Of a DNA stretch of 42,434 bases, positions 1 to 10,100 are shown piece by piece (position 1 is the first letter of the stretch; each line of letters opens with the position of its first letter). The notes under the pieces were generated by a model. That model ran no database searches. It was not told the DNA's origin and saw only the letters and a program-made list of their open reading frames with translations. Source of the stretch: JAXHUM01 sp034189325 (lineage in GTDB: Bacteria; Desulfobacterota; DSM-4660; Desulfatiglandales; Desulfatiglandaceae); assembly GCA_034189325.1 (NCBI GenBank), contig JAXHUM010000057.1:1-42434 (forward strand). Reading direction: 5' to 3'. A program made the position numbers and the translations under genes.

Positions 1-2
1 TC

Positions 3-1373
3 AGGGATCTTATTCATCCTGATGACAGACATCTCCTCCTTGGCACAGATGAAAAAGAAAGTTCCCCTTCGGCCGGCTATACTTTTCGGATAATCAACAA
101 GAAAAAGCAGGAACTCTGGATTCGCCTGAATACGGTTTCAACGACGTGGGAAGGACGTCCGGGAGTCCTCAACTTCGCACGAGATGTAACATCCGAGAAG
201 AGATTGGAGATTCAACTGGACCAGGCCCGGAAGATGGAGGCGATCGGCACCCTTGCCGGAGGGGTGGCACATGACCTCAACAATATCCTTTCCGGCATTG
301 TCAGTTACCCGGAATTGTTATTGCTCGATATTCCGGAAAACAGCCGGCTCAGGAAACCCCTTTTGACTATTCAGGAATCAGGACAAAAGGCTGCAGCCAT
401 TGTCCAGGATCTATTGACGTTGGCGAGGCGAGGAGTTCCCGTCACGAAGATTGTGGATTTAAACCAGGTGATTCAGCAATACCTGAAGAGCCCTGAATAC
501 CGGAAGCTCTTGTCATACCACCCTTATACAAAGGTGAGATCCGATCTTGTGCCCAACGTCCTTAATATCATGGGGTCTCCGGTTCATCTTTCCAAGACGG
601 TTATGAACTTAGTCTCCAATGCCGCCGAAGCCATGCCACAAGGAGGGACTATTCTCGTAAAAACTGGAAATCAATATATTGATGCGCCCATACAAGGATA
701 CGAGTCTATTGATGAGGGTGATTATGTCGTTCTTACGATTTCCGATACAGGAACAGGGATACCTTCAAGGGATTTGAACCGGATATTTGAGCCATTCTAT
801 ACCAAGAAAAAAATGGGGAGGAGCGGCACCGGATTGGGCATGGCGGTTGTGTGGGGAACCATGAAGGACCATAAAGGATATATTGATCTGGAGAGCACTG
901 AAGGAAAAGGGACAAGATTCAGGCTCTATTTTCCTGTCACGAGACAAACACTTCACCAGGAGGAGCCTTTATCCCTGGCCGCATATAAAGGCAGGGGAGA
1001 GTCAATCCTTGTGGTTGATGATATCGAAGAACAAAGGATGATCGCCTCTGAAATGCTGGAGAAATTGGGCTATAAGGTGGCTTCGGTCTCAAGTGGTGAG
1101 GAAGCCATTGCTTACATAAGAGAAAACCCTACAGACCTTATGGTGCTGGATATGATTATGGAACCAGGCATGGATGGTCTTGAAACGTACAAGAGGGCCA
1201 TCGAGTTATACCCTGATCAAAAAGCGATTATCGCGAGTGGATTTTCCGAAACGGATCGGGTTAGAAAGGCCCAGGATCTGGGAGTAAAGGCCTATCTGAG
1301 AAAGCCGTACTCATTTGAAAAAATGGGGCTGGCCGTTAAGGCCGGGTTGGACCATCCTGTTACAGAGTGTTGA
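3..1373 (+). CDS. Hybrid sensor histidine kinase (PAS - HisKA - HATPase - receiver), 5' end outside the window
   Basis: This is the 3' part of a hybrid two-component sensor kinase. The open frame runs through the left edge, so the TTG at 204 is not the real start. Codons 3-203 encode the end of a PAS/PAC sensor domain (HPDDR, then a WIRLN strand and RDVTSEKR linker). The HisKA helix follows with phospho-acceptor His in VAHDLNN (about nt 265-285). The HATPase domain has an N-box (NLVSNAAEAM), G1 (DTGTGI), F-box (FEPFYTKK) and G2 (GTGLGM). A C-terminal receiver (about nt 1000-1360) has the acidic pair VVDD, the likely phospho-Asp in VLDM and the Lys of RKPY, so all catalytic parts look intact. 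No output domain or cognate regulator is visible; it is convergent with the methyltransferase at 1410. The signal sensed cannot be told. Confidence 0.93.
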   Translation, partial: RDLIHPDDRHLLLGTDEKESSPSAGYTFRIINKKKQELWIRLNTVSTTWEGRPGVLNFARDVTSEKRLEIQLDQARKMEAIGTLAGGVAHDLNNILSGIVSYPELLLLDIPENSRLRKPLLTIQESGQKAAAIVQDLLTLARRGVPVTKIVDLNQVIQQYLKSPEYRKLLSYHPYTKVRSDLVPNVLNIMGSPVHLSKTVMNLVSNAAEAMPQGGTILVKTGNQYIDAPIQGYESIDEGDYVVLTISDTGTGIPSRDLNRIFEPFYTKKKMGRSGTGLGMAVVWGTMKDHKGYIDLESTEGKGTRFRLYFPVTRQTLHQEEPLSLAAYKGRGESILVVDDIEEQRMIASEMLEKLGYKVASVSSGEEAIAYIRENPTDLMVLDMIMEPGMDGLETYKRAIELYPDQKAIIASGFSETDRVRKAQDLGVKAYLRKPYSFEKMGLAVKAGLDHPVTEC

Positions 1374-1409
1374 TAATTCCAGACACCTATGACACAGACC
1401 ATAAAGACC

Positions 1410-2132
1410 CTATTTTACGAAAAGATCAAGTTTGTTTTCAAAATCCCTTTCAGTAGAGCCTTCGGTCATCTGATAATACTCTGCCTCTTCATCCGTTCCC
1501 TTGTAGGAATAGGGATGAGGCGCCCTTTTGAAACCGGCCTCATGAATCCTGTCCCAATAGTCTACTCCGCACTTCCGGACATGCTCTGATTGGCCGAATA
1601 TTTTTTTCCTCTTCCTAGGAGACACGATTTTCGGATCTTCAATGGTCTCTGCCAGATTATTGAAAATCGGCAGCATGATAATAGCCTGACCTCCAGGTTT
1701 CATGACCCTGAAAAGCTCTGAGATGGCCTTTCTGTCATCCTGGATATGCTCAAGCACATGGGAGCATATGGAAAGGTCGAAATGGTCGTCTTCGTATGGA
1801 AGGTCACAGAGGTCAATTTGCCGGGACGCCACATCAGCGGACTCGCCCTCTCCATTATCAATATCCGTATAAGTCATATGAGGGAACTTTTCTAAAAAAA
1901 GATTTTTTAACCCAGGTTCAGGAGCCACGTGCAGCACACTTATCCGGGAGTCGCGATCAAAATGATCCTTTAGCCAGAACGCGATCAAACGGTGCCGGGC
2001 ATAGGTGATGCAGTTGGGGCATTTACCGACCTTGCCGCCTGTCTTCAGCAGTTCAGCCCTGTACCCGCATATCGGGCATTCCACCCTTTCAGATTCTGAT
2101 CCATGTCTCTTAAAAAGTTTCTTCAGGAACAT
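1410..2132 (-). CDS. Class I SAM-dependent methyltransferase with N-terminal zinc ribbon
   Basis: This is a predicted methyltransferase of 240 residues. The start at 2132 is chosen because an AAGGA-like ribosome site lies just upstream and because a longer frame would overlap the preceding protease gene. Residues 19-42 hold two CPxC pairs (CPICG and CPNC), a zinc ribbon. A Methyltransf_11-type Rossmann fold follows: motif I is degenerate (VLHVAPEPG rather than the usual glycine-rich loop), the acidic end of beta-2 is YTDID, the post-motif is DLCDLPYEDDHFD, and VMKPGG is motif III-like. Proteins of this shape often modify sugars or lipids, but no substrate can be read here. It lies 76 bp downstream of the M48 protease gene on the same strand and is probably the last gene of that run. 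Confidence 0.8.
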   Translation of the reverse strand: MFLKKLFKRHGSESERVECPICGYRAELLKTGGKVGKCPNCITYARHRLIAFWLKDHFDRDSRISVLHVAPEPGLKNLFLEKFPHMTYTDIDNGEGESADVASRQIDLCDLPYEDDHFDLSICSHVLEHIQDDRKAISELFRVMKPGGQAIIMLPIFNNLAETIEDPKIVSPRKRKKIFGQSEHVRKCGVDYWDRIHEAGFKRAPHPYSYKGTDEEAEYYQMTEGSTERDFENKLDLFVK

Positions 2133-2208
2133 GACCTGTCCTTTATCATTTCCGTGGTCATTCGAGGCTATTCTGTTTTTTGATTGATGCTGTGAAACCT
2201 GGCCTATC

Positions 2209-4029
2209 TTAAGGCAGAGAGGCCATGAATTTTTCAAGCTGTTTTCTATAATAATCCCGGTCTTCCGTGGTAAGGGCAATCGCCTCTTTGATCGTCCGGA
2301 TCGCCTCCTCAATAGACCCGTTCACGTAATATGCCTCTGCCAAAGTATCAAGAAACACGGGAGATCGTTCGATTGCCACAGCTTGTTTGGCAAGCCTAAG
2401 GGCCCTGTCGTTGTCTCTTAATCCCTCTTCTGGAGCTGTCACCAGGAGCCAAGCCAGATTATTCAATGCGCTTGCCTGATTCGGGTTCATATCAAGGATC
2501 TTCTCGTAGGAACCGGCGGCTTCGTAATATTTCCCATTCTCATGATAGATAGCAGCAAGACTCTGGTAAATGGAAATGTTCTGGGGGTCATCCACAAGTC
2601 GTTTTTTGAGTGCCTTTTCGGCGAAAGCATAAGTGAAATGGTCTTTTACGGGGCTGAAATTCACCACATAGACCAGACTGATTATGAAGATGAAATACCC
2701 AATGATAGCAAGGAGAACAAACCGGTTGTGTTTCTTGACCACCCCCGGGTCCCTCCGAAGTCGCAAAAGGCAATCCACCCTTTTTTTGATACTGAAATGA
2801 TGCCAACTGGGTAGATCTCGGATCTTTCCTCCGGCAATTCCAATTTTTTCGAGGGCGCTGATGGTAAGCATGGGAGTTCCCATTGTTACAGCAGAATAGA
2901 GATCGGCCTGGCGTTCAAAATGGCGCATGAAAAAACCCATAATGAATCGGAAGTATATGAGCAAGCTGAGAAGCATGGGAATCGACAGGGACAGATGAAA
3001 AATGTTCGCAATGCCTGTCTCATTGCCGGAGCCTGCCTCCATGAAGAAGGGGTGGGAGGCAAGGAGGTAAAAGAATATGTCGAACAGCCCGGGAGAGAGG
3101 GCCATATAACCTATAAAGAAAAGGATGTAGAACAGCATGTGGCGATATTTGCCGTGCCCCATCTCATGGGCGAGCACGGCCTTCAGCTCCTCAACTGAAA
3201 GAGCGTCCATGAGTGAATCGGTAATGAGAATATACCTGTATCTTGGGACAAGTCCCATGATCCCTGCGGTCATCATCCTTTCCTGAAAGATCGGCAACCT
3301 CAATAGCTGGCTGTATTTGAAACCTGAGGAATCAAGAAATGCCTCAAGGCTCCTGGCCTTGTCCGAGGCCTTGAGAGGTGCGCACCCCCAAAAAAATCGT
3401 ATGAACAGAGGCATAAATATCATGAGAATAGAAAGAAAGCCGCCGAAAAAGACTACTTGCCCCGGACCACTACTCAAGAGACTACCCGGCCCGGCCCATG
3501 AAGTGAGCAGAATGACATCATATACAAAAGAGAGGACAACCCAGGGAAAAAGGATAGGGACGGTGATTTTGAGGTTGGAAAGGACAAAGGATCGTCTTGT
3601 GATGAGAGTCCCAACCGTAGCCTTGTAAGAGGGATACGCATAATACCAGATAGTCCCAAGGTAAACAAGAAATAGGGATAGGGCAACAATACCCGGAAGG
3701 ACCGTAAACCGATCGAAACCGGCGATCTTCTCCAGCCAATACTTGAGATTCAGAAGATACACATGAAGGGCAAAAAGGAAGATGGCCAGGATAGAGAGCC
3801 TCGTGATTAGTCTCCGGTACTGCATGGTAAGAAGACCCTGGTTGATCGGCCCAAGGAGCAAACGTTTTCGAAGTCCTTTGAATCTCCACCAGCTATACAA
3901 TGAAAAGACAGCCCAGAGGGCAAAAGATATGAAAAAAGAAAAAGGTAGGGAAATCTCTGCGACCTTGTCCGTATGATTCATAGTAAAGATGAGGATTACT
4001 ACGATAAAATAAATGACATTCTCAAACAT
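2209..4029 (-). CDS. Membrane-bound M48 family zinc metalloprotease with C-terminal TPR repeats
   Basis: This is an integral-membrane zinc endopeptidase of the M48 (HtpX/Ste24-like) family, 606 residues. The N-terminal 215 residues contain about five hydrophobic helices. The zinc site is HEMGH (His288, Glu289, His292) with the downstream glutamate in FERQADLYS (Glu372, Asp376), the usual third ligand region. Two or more further membrane helices flank it. From about residue 475 to the end the protein is soluble and forms two to three TPR-like repeats (for example NPNQASALNNLAWLL), which would recruit substrates or partners. M48 enzymes of this type act in envelope quality control; the particular target is unknown. 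It starts 28 bp after rng and has only a weak ribosome site, consistent with translational coupling in one transcript. Confidence 0.88.
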   Translation of the reverse strand: MFENVIYFIVVILIFTMNHTDKVAEISLPFSFFISFALWAVFSLYSWWRFKGLRKRLLLGPINQGLLTMQYRRLITRLSILAIFLFALHVYLLNLKYWLEKIAGFDRFTVLPGIVALSLFLVYLGTIWYYAYPSYKATVGTLITRRSFVLSNLKITVPILFPWVVLSFVYDVILLTSWAGPGSLLSSGPGQVVFFGGFLSILMIFMPLFIRFFWGCAPLKASDKARSLEAFLDSSGFKYSQLLRLPIFQERMMTAGIMGLVPRYRYILITDSLMDALSVEELKAVLAHEMGHGKYRHMLFYILFFIGYMALSPGLFDIFFYLLASHPFFMEAGSGNETGIANIFHLSLSIPMLLSLLIYFRFIMGFFMRHFERQADLYSAVTMGTPMLTISALEKIGIAGGKIRDLPSWHHFSIKKRVDCLLRLRRDPGVVKKHNRFVLLAIIGYFIFIISLVYVVNFSPVKDHFTYAFAEKALKKRLVDDPQNISIYQSLAAIYHENGKYYEAAGSYEKILDMNPNQASALNNLAWLLVTAPEEGLRDNDRALRLAKQAVAIERSPVFLDTLAEAYYVNGSIEEAIRTIKEAIALTTEDRDYYRKQLEKFMASLP

Positions 4030-4057
4030 TGCGGACTCGCGTTTAACCCCTTCGCCA

Positions 4058-5551
4058 TCATCCCCGGCTGTTTCCTTCCTTCAAGAACTCGAGATCGCCA
4101 CCTCCCGGCGCAATAGCAGGGTCCCCATGAATGAGGATATTGACACCATGCCTTGATTCAAGCTCCGCAAGTTCCTTTTTCTTGCTGTTCAGGAGATAAT
4201 TCGCGACATTCAAGGGAAGCCGTCCCCTCACCTGAATGATTCCCTTTTTGGATACACCCATATTGATTTTCCGAAAGAAAGACACGGATGCGGCTTCCAC
4301 TGAAAGGACAAGACCACGCCCCTCACAATGACAGCATGTCTGGTAGGCTTTAGATTCAATAGAAGGGCTCAACCTCTGTCTCGATAGTTCTAAAAGCCCA
4401 AACTTCGAAATAGTGGAAACATCGATTTTGGCCCGATCTTTCTTGACCTCTTCGCGGACCAATTTCTCTATCTCTCTTATATGTTTTCTGTCTTTCATGT
4501 CAATGAAATCAATAACAACAAGCCCTCCGAGATCACGAAGGCGCAGCTGGCGGGTAATCTCTGATACGGCCTCGACATTAGAGGTAAAGGCTGTCGTCTC
4601 AACATCTTTTCCGGACATGGCACGGCCGGAATTGACATCAATGGCGATTAGGGCCTCAGTAGGATCGATAACAACGGACCCTCCTGACTTGAGCGGGACC
4701 TTGTTGCTATAAATCATCCCGATCTGAGTCTCAATCTCATGGTGGGCAAAAATAGGTCGTTTTCCCTTATGAAGCTTGACAATACGTTGATGTCTGGGGG
4801 AAATGATCTTCATATAGTCTTTTACTTTCGTAAAGGTCTCTTGATCATCAACGAGTATTTCACTGACGTCGTTTGTAAAGTAGTCTCTGAGAGTTCTCAG
4901 GATAATATCCTGTTCTTCGTGGATAAGGGACAAAGAAGGGGCCTTTTTGACCTTTTTTTTGATATTCGACCACATTCTCAATAGGCGGTTCAAGTCCCTT
5001 GAAAGATCTCTCTTGTTCTTTTTCAGGGCCGCTGTCCTGACGATATATCCCACCTCATCAGGGATTCTCAGCTCGCTCATAATCGATTTGAGCCGAAGCC
5101 TTTCCTTCTCATCTTCGATTTTTCTCGAGATACCGCCCCTACTTCCCGGCATCAGCACAAGATACCGACCCGCCAGGGAGATATAAGTGGTTAACTGGGC
5201 GCCCTTGCGCCCAGGCATCTCTTTTTTGATCTGTACCAGCAGTTCCTGCCCCTTTTTTACGATCTTGCCGATAGGGGGGTGAGGATACTCCTTTTCAAGG
5301 GGCTGGTAATCAAGATAGTATTCCTGATGAATCTCGCCAGCTTCGAGAAACCCATTTTTGTCCGCCCCAAAATTCACAAAGCAGGCCTGCAGACTCGGTT
5401 CGACACGTTCTACGATCCCCTTGTAGAGATTGCCTACACGCTGTTCTTTAGTAGCGAAGTCGATATGGAAACCGTCGAGCAAACCATCTTTGACCAGGGC
5501 GACTCTGTATTCCTCCGTCTCCACCGCATTAATAAGGATTTTCGTTGTCAT
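4058..5551 (-). CDS. rng: Ribonuclease G (RNase E/G family)
   Basis: This is a single-strand-specific endoribonuclease acting in rRNA 5' processing and mRNA decay, 497 residues, matching the short RNase G form rather than RNase E. The S1 RNA-binding domain covers about residues 38-128 (GNLYKGIVERVEPSLQACFVN). The catalytic DNase I-like domain keeps both magnesium-binding aspartates, Asp305 in IAIDVNSG and Asp348 in VVIDFIDM. The zinc-link cysteines are in TCCHCEGRG (Cys406/Cys409), which would hold the dimer pair together. There is no long C-terminal degradosome scaffold. The start ATG has a strong GGAGGAG ribosome site 12 bases upstream. The M48 protease gene follows after 28 bp. Identification is secure; E versus G naming rests on length. 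Confidence 0.95.
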   Translation of the reverse strand: MTTKILINAVETEEYRVALVKDGLLDGFHIDFATKEQRVGNLYKGIVERVEPSLQACFVNFGADKNGFLEAGEIHQEYYLDYQPLEKEYPHPPIGKIVKKGQELLVQIKKEMPGRKGAQLTTYISLAGRYLVLMPGSRGGISRKIEDEKERLRLKSIMSELRIPDEVGYIVRTAALKKNKRDLSRDLNRLLRMWSNIKKKVKKAPSLSLIHEEQDIILRTLRDYFTNDVSEILVDDQETFTKVKDYMKIISPRHQRIVKLHKGKRPIFAHHEIETQIGMIYSNKVPLKSGGSVVIDPTEALIAIDVNSGRAMSGKDVETTAFTSNVEAVSEITRQLRLRDLGGLVVIDFIDMKDRKHIREIEKLVREEVKKDRAKIDVSTISKFGLLELSRQRLSPSIESKAYQTCCHCEGRGLVLSVEAASVSFFRKINMGVSKKGIIQVRGRLPLNVANYLLNSKKKELAELESRHGVNILIHGDPAIAPGGGDLEFLKEGNSRG

Positions 5552-5573
5552 AAAGTTTTATTACTCCTCCGTT

Positions 5574-5602
5574 GATATCACGACTCTTTCGGCCTTTGTC
5601 AA
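5574..5602 (-). promoter_or_regulatory. Candidate sigma-70 promoter for rng
   Basis: On the minus strand a perfect -35 box TTGACA (5602-5597) is followed after 17 bases by GATATC (5579-5574), a poor -10. It lies in the 172-bp gap before rng, so rng and the genes after it could be transcribed separately from the activase genes. The good -35 and weak -10 make this tentative. Confidence 0.3.
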
Positions 5603-5723
5603 TCAATAGGGCCTTGTGAGGCTTTCCAAAAAGTCAGGACGGAATTTCCGGCGCTGCCGGCGCTCATGGTTTCGTGACTTATGCCCTTTTCATCAGGAGA
5701 GAAGCCTTCCAAATAGACAGGCA

Positions 5724-7082
5724 CTAATGATATTGTTTCCTGCCGTTTCTCTTAAAATGCTGGAGGGCCTGGTACATAAAGGTCCTGATAGCGGCTTCTC
5801 TGCCGGGTTGGGAGCTGGAGTCGTAAGGAGTATCCAGGTACGGAATCCTGAGTTTGTTGGTCATCGGCCGAATAATGGCTGAAGTGATAGTGCTGGGCAT
5901 GCAAGTGAAGGGGTAAACGTTCACCACGCCATTATATCCTTCGCGGACATACTCTACAATGCCGGGAATGCTCAGACACGCTTCCGTGCCTATATCGAAA
6001 TAAAACAGCCCGTCTTCCTCGAGGATCTCTTCGAGCTCAGATACCCTGTGATCGTGGGCCAAGTCTATCAATGGAGCTACTCGCTTGTAGACCTGTTTTT
6101 GTCGATGCTCCTGATAATACAACTCCGCTCCAAAGCCGAGAATATCTTTCAGATGCTTCCTTATTCGGCCGAGTTTGAGCTGTTTGAGATTCAAGAGAAA
6201 ATCTGTTTTTGCATTCCTAAACGTGTTGTAGGTCGTATAGTTGACCCATTCGGCAATGGAGGCGTTTACAACTTCAGCCCCGTACTTCTCAAGCACCCGG
6301 ATCAGATCCTGATTCGCATGGACATGTGTCCTTAAATAGATCTCACCGACAATCCCTATGAGAGGCTTGGGTGGGATGGAGGGATTGATGATAGCCCTTC
6401 CTTTGCCGGCTATCTCTTCCAACTGGTCAAGTATCTTGTCAAAGTCTTTACCAGGAGAATGCCTCTCAAAGGCATCTTCCATCAACCTCATGGACTTTTC
6501 GATAAACTCATCCGTCATCCCGGGTTCCTTCTCATAGGGTCGGATCCTCCAGAGCATTCGATCAAGAACGTCCGCTATGACAACGGAGAGGTAAGCCGTC
6601 TTTCTGAGATCTCTGACTCTCTCCTTTTCAATAATACCGTCCAGGGAATATCCATCCTCTGTTGTCAGGGAACCTATTTTCAAATCCTTGAGCCGGGGAA
6701 AGGAATCAAGGACGATTCGCTGGTATTTATTGTACATACCGAAGCGACAGGGTCCATCAGCCTCCGGCATGAAATAGACATATTTTTCAGGGTCAAAGGC
6801 CGTGCCCTCCTTCTCCTCCTCCTTTTTCATAAAATGGAGGATATCTCCCATGGTAATTTGACAGGGATAACATTCCTTGCCGGAGGTATATTCCTGGCCG
6901 AGGTCAAGTCCCTCGTAAGTGCTCATGACTTCTGCACGAATCCCGAACCCTCTGAAGGTGGCGGCAAGGAGGTGCGCCCCTATCCGGTTCATTTCGGGAA
7001 TGAGAAAGACCTTACCCCTGAGATTGAACTTGCCCAGATTCCGAGTAAGAGAATCAAAGTTTACTACCTTGTTTGTTTCCAT
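5724..7082 (-). CDS. 2-hydroxyacyl-CoA dehydratase/activase-associated protein (HgdB-like, DUF2229-family partner)
   Basis: This 452-residue protein corresponds to the C-terminal part of the very large CoA-dehydratase activase proteins of anaerobes, here a separate gene 88 bp downstream of the activase at 7171. It resembles the iron-sulfur dehydratase/reductase component family (HgdB/BcrC-like). Conserved cysteines are in KECYPCQ (Cys71, Cys74), GPCRFG (Cys112), TEACLS and PFTCMPS, suitable for an Fe-S cluster. The expected partnership is ATP-driven electron transfer from the activase at 7171-10242. The natural substrate is not known for this subfamily, and no classical dehydratase A/B subunits lie in the window. 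The start has no strong ribosome site. Confidence is good for family membership and low for the reaction. Confidence 0.82.
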   Translation of the reverse strand: METNKVVNFDSLTRNLGKFNLRGKVFLIPEMNRIGAHLLAATFRGFGIRAEVMSTYEGLDLGQEYTSGKECYPCQITMGDILHFMKKEEEKEGTAFDPEKYVYFMPEADGPCRFGMYNKYQRIVLDSFPRLKDLKIGSLTTEDGYSLDGIIEKERVRDLRKTAYLSVVIADVLDRMLWRIRPYEKEPGMTDEFIEKSMRLMEDAFERHSPGKDFDKILDQLEEIAGKGRAIINPSIPPKPLIGIVGEIYLRTHVHANQDLIRVLEKYGAEVVNASIAEWVNYTTYNTFRNAKTDFLLNLKQLKLGRIRKHLKDILGFGAELYYQEHRQKQVYKRVAPLIDLAHDHRVSELEEILEEDGLFYFDIGTEACLSIPGIVEYVREGYNGVVNVYPFTCMPSTITSAIIRPMTNKLRIPYLDTPYDSSSQPGREAAIRTFMYQALQHFKRNGRKQYH

Positions 7083-7170
7083 CTTGACATTTCAGCAATG
7101 ACAACGACTATTTCGGCGAGAAGTCAAGACAGGCCCATGGCTCGGGCCGATCTTTCGGTGCAATGAGGCC

Positions 7171-10100
7171 TCAGTTGGCCAACTTCAACTTCAATGCCTG
7201 GTCCCGACTCGCTCTCTCCAGTCGATTTTCGATTACGTTTTTGAAAGCTTCCAGCCTCGTCATAACCCCGGCCACGGCGCTGTGCTCGTCAAGCTCAAGG
7301 ATCAGATAGGGTTTGTCTCCCATAATGTGTTTATAAAAGTGCTCAATAAATGAATCCGCCCCACACCCAAAATTTGTCAAATGAAGGCCAAAACAGTTGG
7401 GATGATTCGCCGCAAACCGGGCGCCCCTCAGAATCTGTGCCCCGCTCCCCCAGTACATGGATGGGAAATCCGACAGGTCGATCCGAGACACATCAATGAA
7501 GTCGATCGGCAGACCCTTCATACCGATTTTGGCAAGATTTCGACCCAGCCTGAGATTCAGCCTTTCATCATAGAGATTATAGGGGCGACCGGTTACAAGC
7601 ACAAGAGGCTCTTCCAGATTATGGGCATCAAGTATCTCCTGTCCTTTCCTGGTCATTTCTCCTATGAATTGTCGCTCCCGTTCCAGGGCGTAATTGAGTG
7701 CCCTCTTTATCTCCCTTCCAGACACGCCGAGCCTGGATTGTATCTGTTCTTTAATTTCAAGGGCAAGCGTATTTGGGTCATGTTTCAAATGAACCACGGG
7801 ACTCACGGCAGTGTCCATGTTGATGTCCAAGGCCATTCTTACCATGCACGAGTTGCTCTGGACCAGCGGGCAGTAAAAACCTGTTTCCGAGGCCTCCGGC
7901 GTGGGCATGGTGATGATATGAGGCATAAAAAGATACCTGGTCTTTCCGATCAGTTCCTTGATATGGCCATGGGAGACCTTTACCGGATAACAGGTCTCAG
8001 CAACCATTGACTCTATTCCCGCTTTGGATATACGAGGGTTTGTCGTCGGTGTAAGCACGAGACGGAAGCCTAGCTTATCAAAAAAATGGGCCCACAGAAT
8101 ACTGGTCTGGTGACCATACAGGGCCCTCTGCATCCCTATGGTCGGCCGGTTATCGATATCCAGTATCGGTTCGTCATGAAGCTCTTCATAAACACCGGCC
8201 ATGTAAGTCTCCCAGATCCTTTGCCTCAAAGCAAAGAAGTTCTCCTTCTTTGGACTATCCGACCTGGTCAGTTCATAGCGTCCGCAGTCTCCTCCCCATA
8301 TGCTCCGGCGACCATCAAAGTCATAGACCTTCAGTTTGCACTCGTTATGGCAGTTGGGATCTGCATGGCAGATCTTTTCCCTGTACTCCATTTGATCCTT
8401 GATAGCCTTTTCAAGACCTCTGAAACTGCTCCTGCTTTTGTTTTTCATGCGGAGCTTTTCCTGTACGCTGATGGCCGCTCCATAAGCCCCTAGAACCTCC
8501 CTGTGGGGAGGGACAATAAGGGCATGTCCGGTGATGTTCTCAAACGCGGCGACAACTCCCTTATTCAACGAGGGGCCTCCAAGAAACATGACCCTTTTTC
8601 CGATCATCCTTTTGCCTACGACCCGGTTCAAGTAGTTGTGGGCAATGGCATAACATAGCCCGGCTATCAGGTTTTTCTCTTCCACTCCTTTCTGATGATA
8701 GGTCACAAGATCTGATTCCATAAATACGGTACATCTTTCCGCCAGCTTGACCGGCTCGGACGATGAAAGAGCGATTTTTTCAAACTCACCGACAATATTG
8801 ATCCCATACTTGTTGGCCAGCTCGTGGAGGAAACTCCCTGTACCGGCGGCACAGACCTTGTTCATGTCAAAATCGAGGGGGTAGGTATTCTTAAGGCTTA
8901 TGTACTTAGAGTCCTGCCCCCCGATTTCAAAAATCGTGTCCACTTCAGGATCTATCTCAACGGCTCCCCTGGCATGGGCTGTTATTTCGTCAATAATCAG
9001 ATCAACATTAAGGAAATCTCCAACCACTCCCCTACCTGATCCGGTGGTGGCAGTGCCGACGATCTCGATCTTCTTGCCTATGTCATCCCTAAGATGCTTC
9101 AGGAGAAACTGTGCCACCTCTATAGGTTTGCCCTGTGTGGGCACGTAGCTCTTGTGGACGATCGCGCGGTCCTCATTGATCAGGGCGTATTTGGTGGTCG
9201 TTGATCCGATATCGATACCAAGATAGACATTGCTTTTCTTGCGGATCGGCTTGACCTTGAGTCTGTCTCCCCCTGGAAAGGCGGTCTTTTTTAGTGTCAG
9301 TCGGGGGGCCAGAGGGACGGAATCATTCCTTTTGAGTCCGATATCTCGTAGCTTTTCCAGGTCCAGGGTCTTCGTGATCCCTGAATGAAGGGCCTGCAGG
9401 GCAACGCCCAGTGCCCCAATAGAGGTAGAGTAAGGGGGTACGATCAATTGAGGGAAATAGCTCCTAAAGGCCTTTACCTGGAGACGATTCAGGGAAAGCC
9501 CTCCAATAAAAACAATCGGCTGTTCGAGTTCGCGATTTGACACTATGGTACTAAGATAGTTCCTGGCATTTCCCACATGGAGGCCGTAGATGATGTCTTC
9601 CAGCCTCTCCCCTTTGTTTTGGAGGTGAATCATGTCGGATTTCGTGAATACAGTGCACCGACACGCCACGTTAGCGGCCTTCTCGCTCTTGGATCCAAGA
9701 TCAATAAAGTCGGTCAGGATCTTTTCAATCCGGCCCTTGGAAATATCCGCTTCGTCCGTGTAGATGGACGTAGCCAGTCTCTGGGCCTGCTGATCAATAA
9801 AGGAGCCTGTGCCTGACGCGCAAGGTCCGTTCGTGTTGAAGTACTCCAGTTCCCAATCCTCACCAAAATGATTGATCTGGAGAAGAGCCGTGTCCTGTCC
9901 GCCCATACTGATAATCGTCCTAATATCCGGTACAATGTGGAGTGTGCCAAGGACCTGGCTGATGGTCTCGAATTCGTAAAAGGCGTCTAGTTTGTCGCTG
10001 AATTGCTTTCCATGGTTCCCGGTAAACGATACGGAAAGGATATTGTCTTCCCCAAATCTCTCAAACAAGTTTTCGACAAGGGCAGAAAGCACCTCCTCGA

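Noticed and set aside
204..1373. Complete histidine kinase gene starting with TTG at 204
   Set aside because: The frame is open to the left edge and encodes PAS domain sequence, so the gene is truncated by the window.
1410..2312. Longer 300-residue reading of the methyltransferase starting at 2312
   Set aside because: The extra 60 residues overlap the protease gene, are not methyltransferase-like, and a good ribosome site precedes the internal ATG at 2132.
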